DNA of 64,000 bases from Betaproteobacteria bacterium (lineage in GTDB: Bacteria > Pseudomonadota > Gammaproteobacteria > Burkholderiales > Burkholderiaceae_C): the NCBI GenBank assembly GCA_016716535.1, contig JADJWD010000006.1:248001-312000 (forward strand), in the 5' to 3' direction. The notes beneath the pieces are model-generated. The model was not told the DNA's origin and ran no database searches. It was given only the letters and a program-made list of their open reading frames with translations. Positions 37,279 through 46,583 of the stretch are shown here, in pieces. How positions within the stretch are numbered: position 1 is the first letter of the stretch; every line of letters starts with the position of its first letter. Made by a program: the position numbers and the translations under genes.

Positions 37279-39297
37279 TCAACCGGTGGCGCCGAAATCA
37301 GGCGCGCGGCGTTCGATGAAGGCGGCGATGCCTTCGCGCGCCGCGGCGGTGCAGGCCGATTCGCCGAAGGCGCGGTAGCCGACCTCGAGCGCCTCGGCGA
37401 GCGACGGCGCCGCGGCCGCGTCGCGCACCGCGCGGCCGATCAGCGCAACCATCTGCGTGGAAAGCGTCTTCCCGGCGGCCGAGCGCGCCGCGCCCGCGGG
37501 CCAAGCCGGCACGGCGACCGCGCCGCCGGGCGCCGGCCGCACGCGGCCAGCGAGCGCGTGCACGCGCGCGACGGCGCGTTCGATCAACACGTCAACGCTG
37601 TCGGCGAGTTCATCGACGATGCCGAGTTCATGCGCCTGCGCCGCGCTCAACCGCTCGCCGCGCGCGAGCAGGCCGTGGAACACTGCAGCCGCGGCGGGCC
37701 AGCGGCGGTACGGCACGACCATCGCGCCGAGCCCCGGCAGGATGCCGAGCGTGATCTCGGGCAGCTGCATCACGGCCTGGCGGTCGGCGACGAGCGCGTG
37801 GCAGCGCATCGCCAGCTCGAAGCCGCCGCCGAGCGTCAGGCCGTTCAGCGCCGCGACCACGGGTTTTCTGGCGCGGTCCAGGTGCACGAGCAGCCGCGCG
37901 CAGTCGCGCGCGTATTGCGCCGCGGCGTCGGCATCGCCGAGCAGCGATGGGAAGCGGCCGATGTCGCCGCCGGCGCAGAAGGCCTTCGTGCCGTAGCCGG
38001 TGAGCACGAAGCCGGCGACCGCGGCGTCGTCTTCGTGGCGGCGGACGACGGCGAGGATCTCGTCGGTCATCTCGTCGTGCAGCGCGTTCAGCGCCTCGGG
38101 CCGGCGCAGCGTCACGACGACGACATCGTCGATGCGGTCGGTAACGATGTGGCGCTCACGCGGCTGGTACTCGGCAAGCGCACGCCGCGGCCGCGGCATG
38201 CCGGGGCGATCGGCGACGAAGCGATTCAGCACGCGCGTGACTTCGGCGTCGCCGGCTTCGCGCATCGATTCGAGCGGCCCGCGCTTGAAGCCGAGCGCCA
38301 GGCGGCAGCCGATGTCGAGATCGGCACCGCCGCCGATGCCGCGATCGAGGATGTCGACCGCCTGTGACCACAGCACGCCGCGCAGGCGGTCGTCGATGGC
38401 GGCGGCACGCGCTGCCGGCATCCCGACGCGCTGCCCCGGCGCGACGGTCAGCCAGCGCTCGACCGAGCCGAAGATCGGCGCCGGCGCGTAGTGCGCGCCT
38501 TCCTCGGCCGCCTGCAGCGTATTCGTCTCGACGATGATCGGATTGCCGTGCGCGAGGTTCAGCACGAAGAACGGGCCCGCGTGCACGTGCGCCATCGCGA
38601 CGGTGTCGACCTCGGCCGCGCTCGCGCTGCCGAGCAGATGCGCCGCCTCGTTGCACCAGTTGTCGAAGACGCGGTCGAGCATGAAGCACGGCGCGTCGGC
38701 GGTGACGAGCGGCAGCTTGCCGGTGGCCGCGAAGAGGCGGCGCAGCCAGGCGATCAACGCGCGGTCGGCGCGCGGCCAGTCGATCACCTCCACCACCGGG
38801 TTGCGCCACGCCGGCGCGAAGAAGTGCGTCACCGTCGCGCGCTCGGGGTGCTTCAACTCCGCGAACAAGCGCGCCGCCGGCAGCGAGCTGGTGTTGGAGG
38901 TGATCGCCGCGTCGTCAGCGACCTCGGCTTCGACGGCCGCGAAGATGCGCCGCTTCAGCGCCAGGTCTTCGGTGGCGGCCTCGATCACCCAATCGGCACC
39001 GGCGAGCGCCGCGTAGTCGGTGCTGCCGGTGACACCTGCGAGCACCGCCTGCGCATCGGCGTCGCGCATCTTGCCGCGCGCCACCGCCTTCTCGGCATAA
39101 CCGGCCATGCGCGCCAGCGCGGCGTCGATCGCTTCTTGCTTCAGGTCGACGAGCACCAGTTCGAGCGCCGGCAGCGCGCTCTTCAGGTAGTAGCCGATGT
39201 CGGGCCCGATGGTGCCGGCGCCGATGATCGCCACGCGCTTCGGCGGCGGCCGCGTCACGCGTTCGAGCAGCGGGTTGGCGAAGGTGGTGGCACTCAT
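37279..39297 (-). CDS. 3-hydroxyacyl-CoA dehydrogenase / enoyl-CoA hydratase fusion
   Basis: Bifunctional beta-oxidation enzyme, 672 aa. The dehydrogenase comes first: NAD fold VAIIGAGTIGPDIGYYL at about 22-38, catalytic His region THFFAPAWRNPVVEVI, and CFMLDRVFDNWCNEAAHLL. The crotonase domain follows from about residue 395, with AFCAGGDIGRF, GGGFELAM and LPEITLGILPG, so both catalytic glutamates of a true hydratase are present. The order is the reverse of FadB. In the operon it would hydrate and oxidise the cinnamoyl-CoA-type intermediate before thiolysis. A gap of 40 bases separates it from the TrpB-like gene. Confidence 0.9.
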   Translation of the reverse strand: MSATTFANPLLERVTRPPPKRVAIIGAGTIGPDIGYYLKSALPALELVLVDLKQEAIDAALARMAGYAEKAVARGKMRDADAQAVLAGVTGSTDYAALAGADWVIEAATEDLALKRRIFAAVEAEVADDAAITSNTSSLPAARLFAELKHPERATVTHFFAPAWRNPVVEVIDWPRADRALIAWLRRLFAATGKLPLVTADAPCFMLDRVFDNWCNEAAHLLGSASAAEVDTVAMAHVHAGPFFVLNLAHGNPIIVETNTLQAAEEGAHYAPAPIFGSVERWLTVAPGQRVGMPAARAAAIDDRLRGVLWSQAVDILDRGIGGGADLDIGCRLALGFKRGPLESMREAGDAEVTRVLNRFVADRPGMPRPRRALAEYQPRERHIVTDRIDDVVVVTLRRPEALNALHDEMTDEILAVVRRHEDDAAVAGFVLTGYGTKAFCAGGDIGRFPSLLGDADAAAQYARDCARLLVHLDRARKPVVAALNGLTLGGGFELAMRCHALVADRQAVMQLPEITLGILPGLGAMVVPYRRWPAAAAVFHGLLARGERLSAAQAHELGIVDELADSVDVLIERAVARVHALAGRVRPAPGGAVAVPAWPAGAARSAAGKTLSTQMVALIGRAVRDAAAAPSLAEALEVGYRAFGESACTAAAREGIAAFIERRAPDFGATG

Positions 39298-39337
39298 CGG
39301 GCTCTCGCTCCTGAACGCAGTCAGCGGCGCGCGCGCG

Positions 39338-40712
39338 TCACGCCGGCACGGCCGGCAGGCCGGCCAGCGCCATCGCCAGCTCCTTCTCGTCGTAGGCCTG
39401 GTCGACGAGCTTGCCGGCCGCGTAGTTGGAGTACGCGCTCATGTCGAAGTGGCCGTGCCCGCACAGGTTGAAGAGGATCACCTCGCTCTTGCCCTCGCGC
39501 TTGCAGCGCAGCGCCTCGACGATCGCGCCCTTGACGGCGTGGTTCGCCTCGGGCGCCGGCACGATGCCTTCGGCGCGCGCGAAGAGCACGCCGGCCTCGA
39601 AGCAGGCGTTCTGCCGGGTACGCGGTGGCCTCGATCAGGTTCAGCGCATGCAGGTGCGAGACCAGCGGCGCCATGCCGTGGTAACGCAGTCCGCCGGCGT
39701 GGAAGCCCGGCGGCGTGAACGTGCTGCCCAGCGTGTGCATCTTCACCAGCGGCGTCAGGTGGCTCGTGTCGCCGAAGTCGTAGGCGAACTTGCCGCGTGT
39801 CAGGCTCGGGCACGCCGCGGGCTCCACCGCGACGATGCGCCGCTGCTTCGTCTTGCCTTTGCCGCGCAGCTGCTGGCCGATGAACGGGAACGTGATGCCG
39901 GCGAAGTTGCTGCCGCCGCCGGTGCAGCCGACGATCACGTCGGGGTCGTCGCCGGCCATCTCGAGCTGGAGCATCGCCTCCTGGCCGATGATCGTCTGGT
40001 GCATCAGCACGTGGTTGAGCACCGAGCCGAGCGAGTACTTCGTGTCGTCGTTGGTCGCGGCGATCTCGACCGCCTCGCTGATCGCGATGCCGAGCGAGCC
40101 CGGGTGGTTCGGGTCCTTCTCGAGGATCGCGCGGCCCGACTGCGTCGTGTTCGACGGCGACGGCAGGCACTTCGCGCCGTAGGTCTCCATCAGCGCGCGC
40201 CGGTACGGCTTCTGGTCGTACGACACGCGCACCTGGTAGATCGTGACGTCGATGCCGAACAGTGCGCCGGCAAAGGCGAGCGAGCTGCCCCACTGGCCGG
40301 CGCCGGTCTCGGTGGCGAGCTTCTTGATGCCGGCCTGCGCGTTGTACCAAGCCTGCGGCACCGCGGTGTTGGGCTTGTGGCTGCCCGCAGGCGACACGCC
40401 TTCGTACTTGTAGTAGATCTTCGCCGGCGTGCCGAGGGCCTTCTCGAGGCGGTGCGCGCGATACAGCGGCGCCGGCCGCCACAGGCGGAAGACCTCGCGC
40501 ACGGGCTCGGGGATCGGCACCTCACGCTCGGCACTCACCTCCTGCATGATGAGTTCCATCGGGAACAGCGGCGCCAGGTCGTCGGGCCCGATCGGCTGCA
40601 GCGTGCCCGGGTGCAGCGGCGGCGCCATCGGCGCGGGCAGGTCGGCCATGATGTTGTACCAATGGCGCGGCATCCGCGTTTCGTCCAGCAGGTACTTGGT
40701 GGGCGTGCTCAT
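39338..40712 (-). pseudogene. TrpB2-like PLP enzyme, with a frameshift near 39615
   Basis: Tryptophan synthase beta-subunit homologue of the TrpB2 class, about 457 aa if intact. The PLP Lys lies in VSPAGSHKPNTAVPQA, the substrate region in GAGQWGSSLAFAG, and the phosphate loop in CTGGGSNFAG. The N-terminal extension MPRHWYNIMADLP is typical of TrpB2. At about 39615 one extra G (CCGGCAGAAC for CCGCAGAAC) breaks the frame; the C-terminus (NACFEAGVLFARAEGIVPAP onward) continues in the next frame to TGA at 39338. TrpB2 enzymes can make tryptophan from indole and serine. In an indole-related operon it may handle indole or another aromatic; this is inference. No TrpA is nearby. Confidence 0.85.
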
Positions 40713-40804
40713 ACGCTGTCTCCTCGACTAGGGTGCGAAGAATCCGCGGCGGCGCGGCGCGCCGCCCGCGGGGCGGGGAATGAGTGGATGACGTTGCGGC
40801 GGCG

Positions 40805-42361
40805 TCATCGGTCGCTGCGGCGCAGCGCCGCCTTGTCGGTCTTGTTGGCCGCGGTCTTCGGCAGCGCGGACATGAAACGGAAATCGGCCGGCACCTTGTA
40901 GCGCGACAGGCGCTCGGCGCAGAAGGCGCGCAGCGCTTCGGCATCGCCGCCGCTGCCCATGTTCGTGCCGGTACCCTGGCGCGGCACGACGCAGGCACGC
41001 AGCGCCTCGCCGCGGTACGCGTCGGGCACGCCGAACACCGCGGCGTCGACGACATCGGGGTGCGCGAACAGCACCTCCTCGACCTCGCGCGGGTAGACGT
41101 TGTAGCCGCCGACCTTCGCCATGTCCTTCTTGCGGTCGCAGATCGCGAGGCAGCCGTCGTCGTCGAGCCAGCCGATGTCGCCGGTGTAGAGCCAGCCGTC
41201 GCGCAGCGCCGCGGCCGTTTCGTCGGGCCGCCCGCGGTAGCCGCGCATCAGCTGCGGACCGCGCACGCGGATCTCGCCGCGTTCGCCGCGCGCAAGCACA
41301 AGCTCGCCGCTCTCGACATCGACGATCTCGATCTCGGTGCCGGGCACCGCGCAGCCCACGGTGCCGGGCTTCACGGCACCGCCGGCGGAGTTGAACGCAA
41401 TCACCGGCCCGGCCTCGGTCATGCCGTAGCCCTCGAGCACCGGCGCGCCGACGAGGGCGCGCCAGCGCTCGAGCGTCGCCGCCGCCAGCGCCGAGGCGCC
41501 CGAGATGCAGGTGTGCAGGTGACTCCAGTCGGTGCCGGCGCTTTGCGGTTGCGCGAGCAGGCCGACGAAGATCGTCGGGCTGCCGAGGAAGACGCTGATG
41601 CGCTCGCGCGCGACAAGATCCAGCACCACCTCGGGCTGGTAGCGCGGCACGATGACGAGCGTGCCCTGCGCGTTGAGCGCGAGGAGCAGGCCCATCGCCA
41701 TGCCGTAGGCGTGCGCGACCGGCGTGATGCACAGGATGCGGTCGCCCGCGCGCGTGGGCACCAGCGCCTCGCGCTGCGCGACGTTGACGGCGATCGCACG
41801 GTGCGTCAGCTCGACACCCTTGGCGCGGCCCGTCGTGCCGCCGGTGTACTGCAGCAGCGCAAGCGCGTCGGCGTGCGGCAACGGCGGCAGCGGCGGCCAC
41901 GCCACGTCGCCCTGCGGCCGCACGGCGAGCCGGCGTGCGCCTTCGCCGACGACGATGATGTGCTCGATACCCACCTGCCGCGCCACCGGCAGCGCCGCGT
42001 CGGCGAGCGCCGCCTGCACGACGAAGACGAGCGGCTCCGCGTCCGCGAGGATCGGCGCCAGCTCGTGCGGCGTCAGCAGCGCGTTCAGCGGCGCCTGCTG
42101 CGCACCTGCGGCCAGGCAGGCGAGCGCCGCAATGCAGCCGTCGATCGAGTTGCCGATCAGCGTGGCCACGCGCTCACCTGCCGCGCCCAGTTCCCGCAGC
42201 TCGCGCGCGAAGGCGGCGACAGCGCCGAGGTAGCCGGCGTAGTCGATGCGCTCGTCGCCGCAGACCAGCGCCTCGCGCTGCGGCGCGCGCGCGGCCGCCT
42301 CGGCCAGCAGGTGCACGACCGTGGGCGCGGCGGCGAGTTCGATGGCGTTGAACCGAGTCAT
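40805..42361 (-). CDS. AMP-forming acyl-CoA ligase (first of two)
   Basis: ANL-superfamily CoA ligase, 518 aa. The P-loop is LLQYTGGTTGRAKGVELTHR, later motifs are EGYGMTEAGPV and GWLYTGDIGWLDDDG, and the C-terminal catalytic Lys lies in PKTAANKTDKAALR. It activates a carboxylic acid as an acyl-AMP and then the CoA thioester. In this operon plausible substrates are indoleacetate, (2-aminophenyl)succinate or anthranilate; sequence alone does not choose. It follows the CaiB gene after 36 bases. Confidence 0.9.
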   Translation of the reverse strand: MTRFNAIELAAAPTVVHLLAEAAARAPQREALVCGDERIDYAGYLGAVAAFARELRELGAAGERVATLIGNSIDGCIAALACLAAGAQQAPLNALLTPHELAPILADAEPLVFVVQAALADAALPVARQVGIEHIIVVGEGARRLAVRPQGDVAWPPLPPLPHADALALLQYTGGTTGRAKGVELTHRAIAVNVAQREALVPTRAGDRILCITPVAHAYGMAMGLLLALNAQGTLVIVPRYQPEVVLDLVARERISVFLGSPTIFVGLLAQPQSAGTDWSHLHTCISGASALAAATLERWRALVGAPVLEGYGMTEAGPVIAFNSAGGAVKPGTVGCAVPGTEIEIVDVESGELVLARGERGEIRVRGPQLMRGYRGRPDETAAALRDGWLYTGDIGWLDDDGCLAICDRKKDMAKVGGYNVYPREVEEVLFAHPDVVDAAVFGVPDAYRGEALRACVVPRQGTGTNMGSGGDAEALRAFCAERLSRYKVPADFRFMSALPKTAANKTDKAALRRSDR

Positions 42362-42397
42362 GTGGCTGCGTCTCAGTCGACGGCTCTCACGTGACGC

Positions 42398-43615
42398 TCA
42401 GGCGACAACCCGCGCGTCGCGCAGCGCGCCGATCTCGCCCTCGGCGTAGCCCGCCTCGGCCAGCACGGCGCGCGTGTGTTCGCCATAGCGTGGCGGCGGC
42501 GGCAGTTCGCGGCGCGCCTCGGGCCGGTCGACCGCCATCGGCTGCATGTGCACGAGGCCCTTGCCGTCGAGCGCCGTCTGCGTCAGCCGCTCGCGCAGCA
42601 GCGGCAGCTCGCGCACCTGGCGGATGTCGAGGATGCGCGTCGCCGGGATCGTCGCGCCGCGCAGGTCGGCGAGGATCTCGTCGGCCGTGTGTCGCAGCGT
42701 CACCGCGGCCATGTCGCGGTGGATCGACTCGCGCTCGGCGTGCCGGCCTTCGTTGGTCGCGCGCACGTCGTTGGCGACGCCGCCAAAGCGTGGGATCGCG
42801 GTGAGCCGCCGCCACTGCACGTCGCTGCCGATCGCGAGATAGACGAAGCCGTCGCGCGTCGGATAGACGTTGGTCGGGATGAACTTGCGGTGTTCGTTGC
42901 CGGCGCGCGTGATCTCTTCGGGCCGGCAGCCGAAGTCGACGAGCGGCAGCACGGTGATCAGCCACGAGGCGGCCGCCTGCAGCATCGAGACGTGGATCGT
43001 GCGGCCGGTCAACGTCGCACCACGCGCCGCGGCTTCGGCCCGCTCGAGCAGCGCAAGCAGCACGTTGGCGTACAGCTCGTCGCCGGCCTTCAGGTCGATG
43101 ACCGGGATCCCGGTCAGCGTCGGCGGGCCGTCGCGCGGGCCGGTCACCTCCATGAAGCCCGACATCGCCTGCAGCACCGGGTCGTAGCCCGGCGCCTCGG
43201 GCTCGTCGGGCCCGAGCGCCGAGATGCCGGCCCACACCAGCGAGGGCTTCGCCGCGCGCAGCATCGACGCCTCGATGCCGAGCGGCCGGTAGCGAGCCGG
43301 CACCGTGTTGCAGCAGAAGACGTCGACGTCCAGCGCGGTGATCAGGCGCTTCAACACCGCCTGGCCGCGTGGGTCCTTCAGGTTCAGCGCGATCGCTTCC
43401 TTGCCGACGTTGGGGGCGACGAAGTAGCTGCGGCGGTCGTCGCCGACCGCCTCGCCGAGGCGCGCGCCGATGTAGCGATTCGGGTCGCCGGGCAGGCCGG
43501 CGCCGTGCGGCGTGGACTCGATGCGGATGACGCGCCAGCCCAGCTGCACGAAGCGCAGCGTCGCATACGGCAGCGACAGCGCCTGTTCGAGCGAGAGGAC
43601 GGTGCGCGGTTTCAT
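42398..43615 (-). CDS. CaiB/BaiF family CoA transferase
   Basis: Class III CoA transferase of 405 aa, moving CoA between carboxylates through an enzyme-bound anhydride. The N-terminus begins VLSLEQALSLPYATLRFVQLG with RVIRIESTPHG. The catalytic Asp lies in GYDPVLQAMSGFMEVTG. Later motifs include DLKAGDELYANVLLALLERA and GRTIHVSMLQAAASWL. In the pathway proposed here it could activate (2-aminophenyl)succinate using succinyl-CoA or acetyl-CoA as donor, or recycle CoA from the end product. The ATG lies 11 bases after the hydroxylase large-subunit stop. Confidence 0.9.
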   Translation of the reverse strand: MKPRTVLSLEQALSLPYATLRFVQLGWRVIRIESTPHGAGLPGDPNRYIGARLGEAVGDDRRSYFVAPNVGKEAIALNLKDPRGQAVLKRLITALDVDVFCCNTVPARYRPLGIEASMLRAAKPSLVWAGISALGPDEPEAPGYDPVLQAMSGFMEVTGPRDGPPTLTGIPVIDLKAGDELYANVLLALLERAEAAARGATLTGRTIHVSMLQAAASWLITVLPLVDFGCRPEEITRAGNEHRKFIPTNVYPTRDGFVYLAIGSDVQWRRLTAIPRFGGVANDVRATNEGRHAERESIHRDMAAVTLRHTADEILADLRGATIPATRILDIRQVRELPLLRERLTQTALDGKGLVHMQPMAVDRPEARRELPPPPRYGEHTRAVLAEAGYAEGEIGALRDARVVA

Positions 43616-43626
43616 CGCGTGTGGCC

Positions 43627-46020
43627 TCAGCTCGCCGGCACCGGAGGAACCGGAGGCAGCGCCCCATGCAGCGCGCGATAGACCCGCTCGGGCGTGAACG
43701 GCAGGCTCGTGATACGCACGCCGGTGGCGTTCTCGATCGCATTGGCCACGGCCGCGGCGATGCAGATCGCCGGCGCCTCGCCGACGCCCTTGGCGCCTTG
43801 CGGGCCCTCGCCGTCCATCGTCTCGACGAACGAGATGTCCATCTGCGGGATCTCGGGCGCGGTGACGAGCTTGTAGTCGCGGAAGTTCGGGTTGCGCACC
43901 ACGCCACCCTCGACGACAAGGTTCTCGGTCAGCGCGTAGCCCTGGCCCATCACGATGCCGCCCTCGATCTGGCCCTCGAGCCCCAGGCGGTTCAGCACGC
44001 GGCCGACATCGTGTGCGCCGGTCACCTTGAGCAGGCGCACGACGCCGGTGGCGCTGTCGACCTCCACTTCGACCACCTGCGCGGCCCAGGCGTAGGCGGC
44101 CGACACATCGCCCTTGAAGCCCTTGTCCTGGTGCACGCTCGGCGGCTCGTAATAGAAGGTGGTCATCACGAGTTCGGCGCGCTCGTTGAAGTGCAGGCTG
44201 CGCAGGAAGCGCGGCAGGTCGGTGAGCCGCGTGCCGTCGGCGCGCCGCACGATGTGGCCTTGCGCCAGCGCCAGGTCGTCGGGCGCGCAGTCGAAGCGCG
44301 GCGCCGCGGCGGCGAGGATCTTCTCGCGCGCCTTCTTCGCCGCGCCGATCGCCGAGTTGCCGGCGATGAAGGTCGTGCGGCTCGCGTGCACGCCCACGTC
44401 CCACGGCGTGATGTCGGTGTCGTTGTTGACCACCGTCGCGGCGCTGATCGGCAGCCCGAGTTCCTCGCAGACGAGTTGCGCGAGCACCGTCTCGCTGCCC
44501 TGCCCGATCTCGCTGGCACCGGTGATCAGCGTGACATGGCCGAAGTCGTCGAGCTTCAGGATCGTGCCGCAGCCGTCGCTGGGGTAGATCTTCGCGCCGC
44601 CGCCGACGTGCAGCATCGAGGCGATGCCGATGCCGCGCTTGACGGCCGCGCCAGGGTTTTGCCGCGCGGCCGCGTACTCGCGGTGCAGCCGCTGGAAGTC
44701 GCTGCGCCCGGCGGCGAGCGTCAGGCAGTCGCGGAAGCCGCAGCTGCGAAAGACCATGCCCTGCCCCGTCACCTCGCCCGGCACCTGTGCGTTCTTCAGC
44801 CGGAACTCGAGCGGGTCCATGCCGATCGCCGCGGCCATCCGGTCCATGTGCTGCTCGACGGCGAAGGTCGCCTGCAGATTGCCGTAGCCGCGAAACGATC
44901 CGGCATACGGGTTGTGCGTGTAGACGGCCACCGTGTGGTAGTCGCAGTGCGGCACGCGGTACAGCGACGAGAACGTCTGCATCATCACGAACGGCGTCGT
45001 TGCGCCCCACGACGTGTAGGCGCCGTTGTCGTGCAGTGTGTGCACGCTGCGGAAGGTGAGCGTGCCGTCCTTCGTGCAGCCCGAGCGCAGCGTCAGCCGC
45101 ACCGGCTGGCGTGTCGGCGAGGCGAGGAATTCCTCCTCGCGCGTGAAGACGAGCTTCACCGGCCGGCCGGTCGCGCGCGCGAGGTAGACGCAGATCACCT
45201 CGAACGGGTAGATGTCGAGCTTGCTGCCGAAGCCGCCGCCGATCGGCGGCTGGATGATGCGGATGCGCCCGGCATCCATGCCAAGGATCTCGGCGAACTC
45301 GCGCTTGTGCAGGAACGGCACCTGCGTGTTCGAGTGCAGCACGAGGTTGCCGCGCGCGTCGAACTCGGCGATGACGCCCGAGACGCCCATGCAGCAGTGC
45401 GTCACGTAGTGCAGCGCGAAGCTGTCCTCGACGACGACATCGCTGGCCGCCTCGCCGGCGGCGACGTCGCCGTGTGCGTAGTCGAAGCGCATCGCGACGT
45501 TGTCGGCCTTGCCGGCCAGGCCCACCGGCGCCCCAGCCGCGGCGCCGGCGATCGGCGGGTGCACGAGGGGCGCGTCGGGGGCAAGGGCGGCTGAAGCGTC
45601 GGCGAGCACCGGCAGCGGCTCGTAGTCGACCTCGATCAGCGCCAGCGCGGCGCGCGCGATCGCCTCGCTCTCCGCGGCGACGGCGGCGATCTCGTCGCGC
45701 AGGCTGCGCACGCGACCGCGCTTGAGCGGCAGGTGGTCCTTCGCGACGCCGATCGGCCGCTGGTCCGGCAGGTCGTCGGCGGTCAGCACCGCGTGCACGC
45801 CGGGCAGCGCGCGGGCGCGCGAGACATCGATGCGCTTGACGATCGCGTGCACATGCGCCGAGCGCAGGATCGCCGCGTGCAGTTGCCCGGGCAGATGGAT
45901 GTCGTGCACGTAGCGCGTCTTGCCGGCGGCCTTCTCGGGTGCGTCGAGCTTGGTGATGCGCTGGCCGATGAGGCTGGCCGGCTGACGGTCCTTGACCGCG
46001 TCCTTCACCGCTTCGTTCAT
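43627..46020 (-). CDS. Molybdenum hydroxylase large subunit (xanthine dehydrogenase family)
   Basis: Molybdopterin-binding subunit, 797 aa, of a three-part hydroxylase like 4-hydroxybenzoyl-CoA reductase and xanthine dehydrogenase. It begins GQRITKLDAPEKAAGKTRYV, with later motifs IIQPPIGGGFGSKLDIYPFE, NPYAGSFRGYGNLQATFAVE and GASEIGQGSETVLAQ. The catalytic Glu is in GAKGVGEAPAICIAAAVANA. Such enzymes insert water oxygen into N-heterocycles. The match here is hydroxylation of indoleacetate at ring C2 to give 2-oxoindoleacetate. Its start overlaps the small subunit by four bases (ATGA). Confidence 0.92.
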   Translation of the reverse strand: MNEAVKDAVKDRQPASLIGQRITKLDAPEKAAGKTRYVHDIHLPGQLHAAILRSAHVHAIVKRIDVSRARALPGVHAVLTADDLPDQRPIGVAKDHLPLKRGRVRSLRDEIAAVAAESEAIARAALALIEVDYEPLPVLADASAALAPDAPLVHPPIAGAAAGAPVGLAGKADNVAMRFDYAHGDVAAGEAASDVVVEDSFALHYVTHCCMGVSGVIAEFDARGNLVLHSNTQVPFLHKREFAEILGMDAGRIRIIQPPIGGGFGSKLDIYPFEVICVYLARATGRPVKLVFTREEEFLASPTRQPVRLTLRSGCTKDGTLTFRSVHTLHDNGAYTSWGATTPFVMMQTFSSLYRVPHCDYHTVAVYTHNPYAGSFRGYGNLQATFAVEQHMDRMAAAIGMDPLEFRLKNAQVPGEVTGQGMVFRSCGFRDCLTLAAGRSDFQRLHREYAAARQNPGAAVKRGIGIASMLHVGGGAKIYPSDGCGTILKLDDFGHVTLITGASEIGQGSETVLAQLVCEELGLPISAATVVNNDTDITPWDVGVHASRTTFIAGNSAIGAAKKAREKILAAAAPRFDCAPDDLALAQGHIVRRADGTRLTDLPRFLRSLHFNERAELVMTTFYYEPPSVHQDKGFKGDVSAAYAWAAQVVEVEVDSATGVVRLLKVTGAHDVGRVLNRLGLEGQIEGGIVMGQGYALTENLVVEGGVVRNPNFRDYKLVTAPEIPQMDISFVETMDGEGPQGAKGVGEAPAICIAAAVANAIENATGVRITSLPFTPERVYRALHGALPPVPPVPAS

Positions 46021-46583
46021 CGCCGGCCCTCCGGCGCCGGCGCCTGGCCGGCGGCGACGATCGCCTCGACGATCTTCTTGTAGCCGGTGCAGCGGCAGAG
46101 GTTCCCTTCGATCGCCGCGCGCGCGGTGGCCTCGTCGGGCTGCGGGCAGCGCGCGAGCAGTTGCGTCGCCTGCATGATCATCCCCGGCGTGCAGAAGCCG
46201 CACTGCACCGCGCCGTGTTCGACGAAGGCCTCGCGCAGCACGCCTGCGCGCGGGTCGGCGGCCAGGCCCTCGATCGTCGTGACGCTGCGCCCGTCGAGAT
46301 CGGCGGCGAACATCAGGCAGGCGTTGACCGACGCGCCGTCGACGACGATCGTGCAGGCGCCGCACTCCCCTTCGCCGCAGCCGTATTTGGTGCCGGTGAG
46401 GCCGAGGCGGTCACGCAGCAGCGCGAGCACGCTGGTGCCCACCGGCGCCGTGGTGTGCTGCTGCACGCCGTTCAGCGTGAAGCGCAGCGGGACGGTGAGC
46501 TCGGCGCGCGGCTCGGCGGGCTGACGCGCCGGTTGCGGCGATCGCGGCGACAACGCCGTGGTGAGTTCAGCAGGCGTGGACAT
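46017..46583 (-). CDS. Molybdenum hydroxylase 2Fe-2S subunit
   Basis: Electron-transfer subunit of 188 aa. The plant-type ferredoxin cluster Cys are in KYGCGEGECGACTIVVDG and the later NACLMF. The second cluster has CGFCTPGMIM and NLCRCTGYKKIVEAI. The ATG at 46583 overlaps the end of the FAD-subunit gene by 17 bases; an N-terminal extension of about 30 residues precedes the domain. It transfers electrons from the molybdenum site to the FAD subunit. Confidence 0.94.
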   Translation of the reverse strand: MSTPAELTTALSPRSPQPARQPAEPRAELTVPLRFTLNGVQQHTTAPVGTSVLALLRDRLGLTGTKYGCGEGECGACTIVVDGASVNACLMFAADLDGRSVTTIEGLAADPRAGVLREAFVEHGAVQCGFCTPGMIMQATQLLARCPQPDEATARAAIEGNLCRCTGYKKIVEAIVAAGQAPAPEGRR

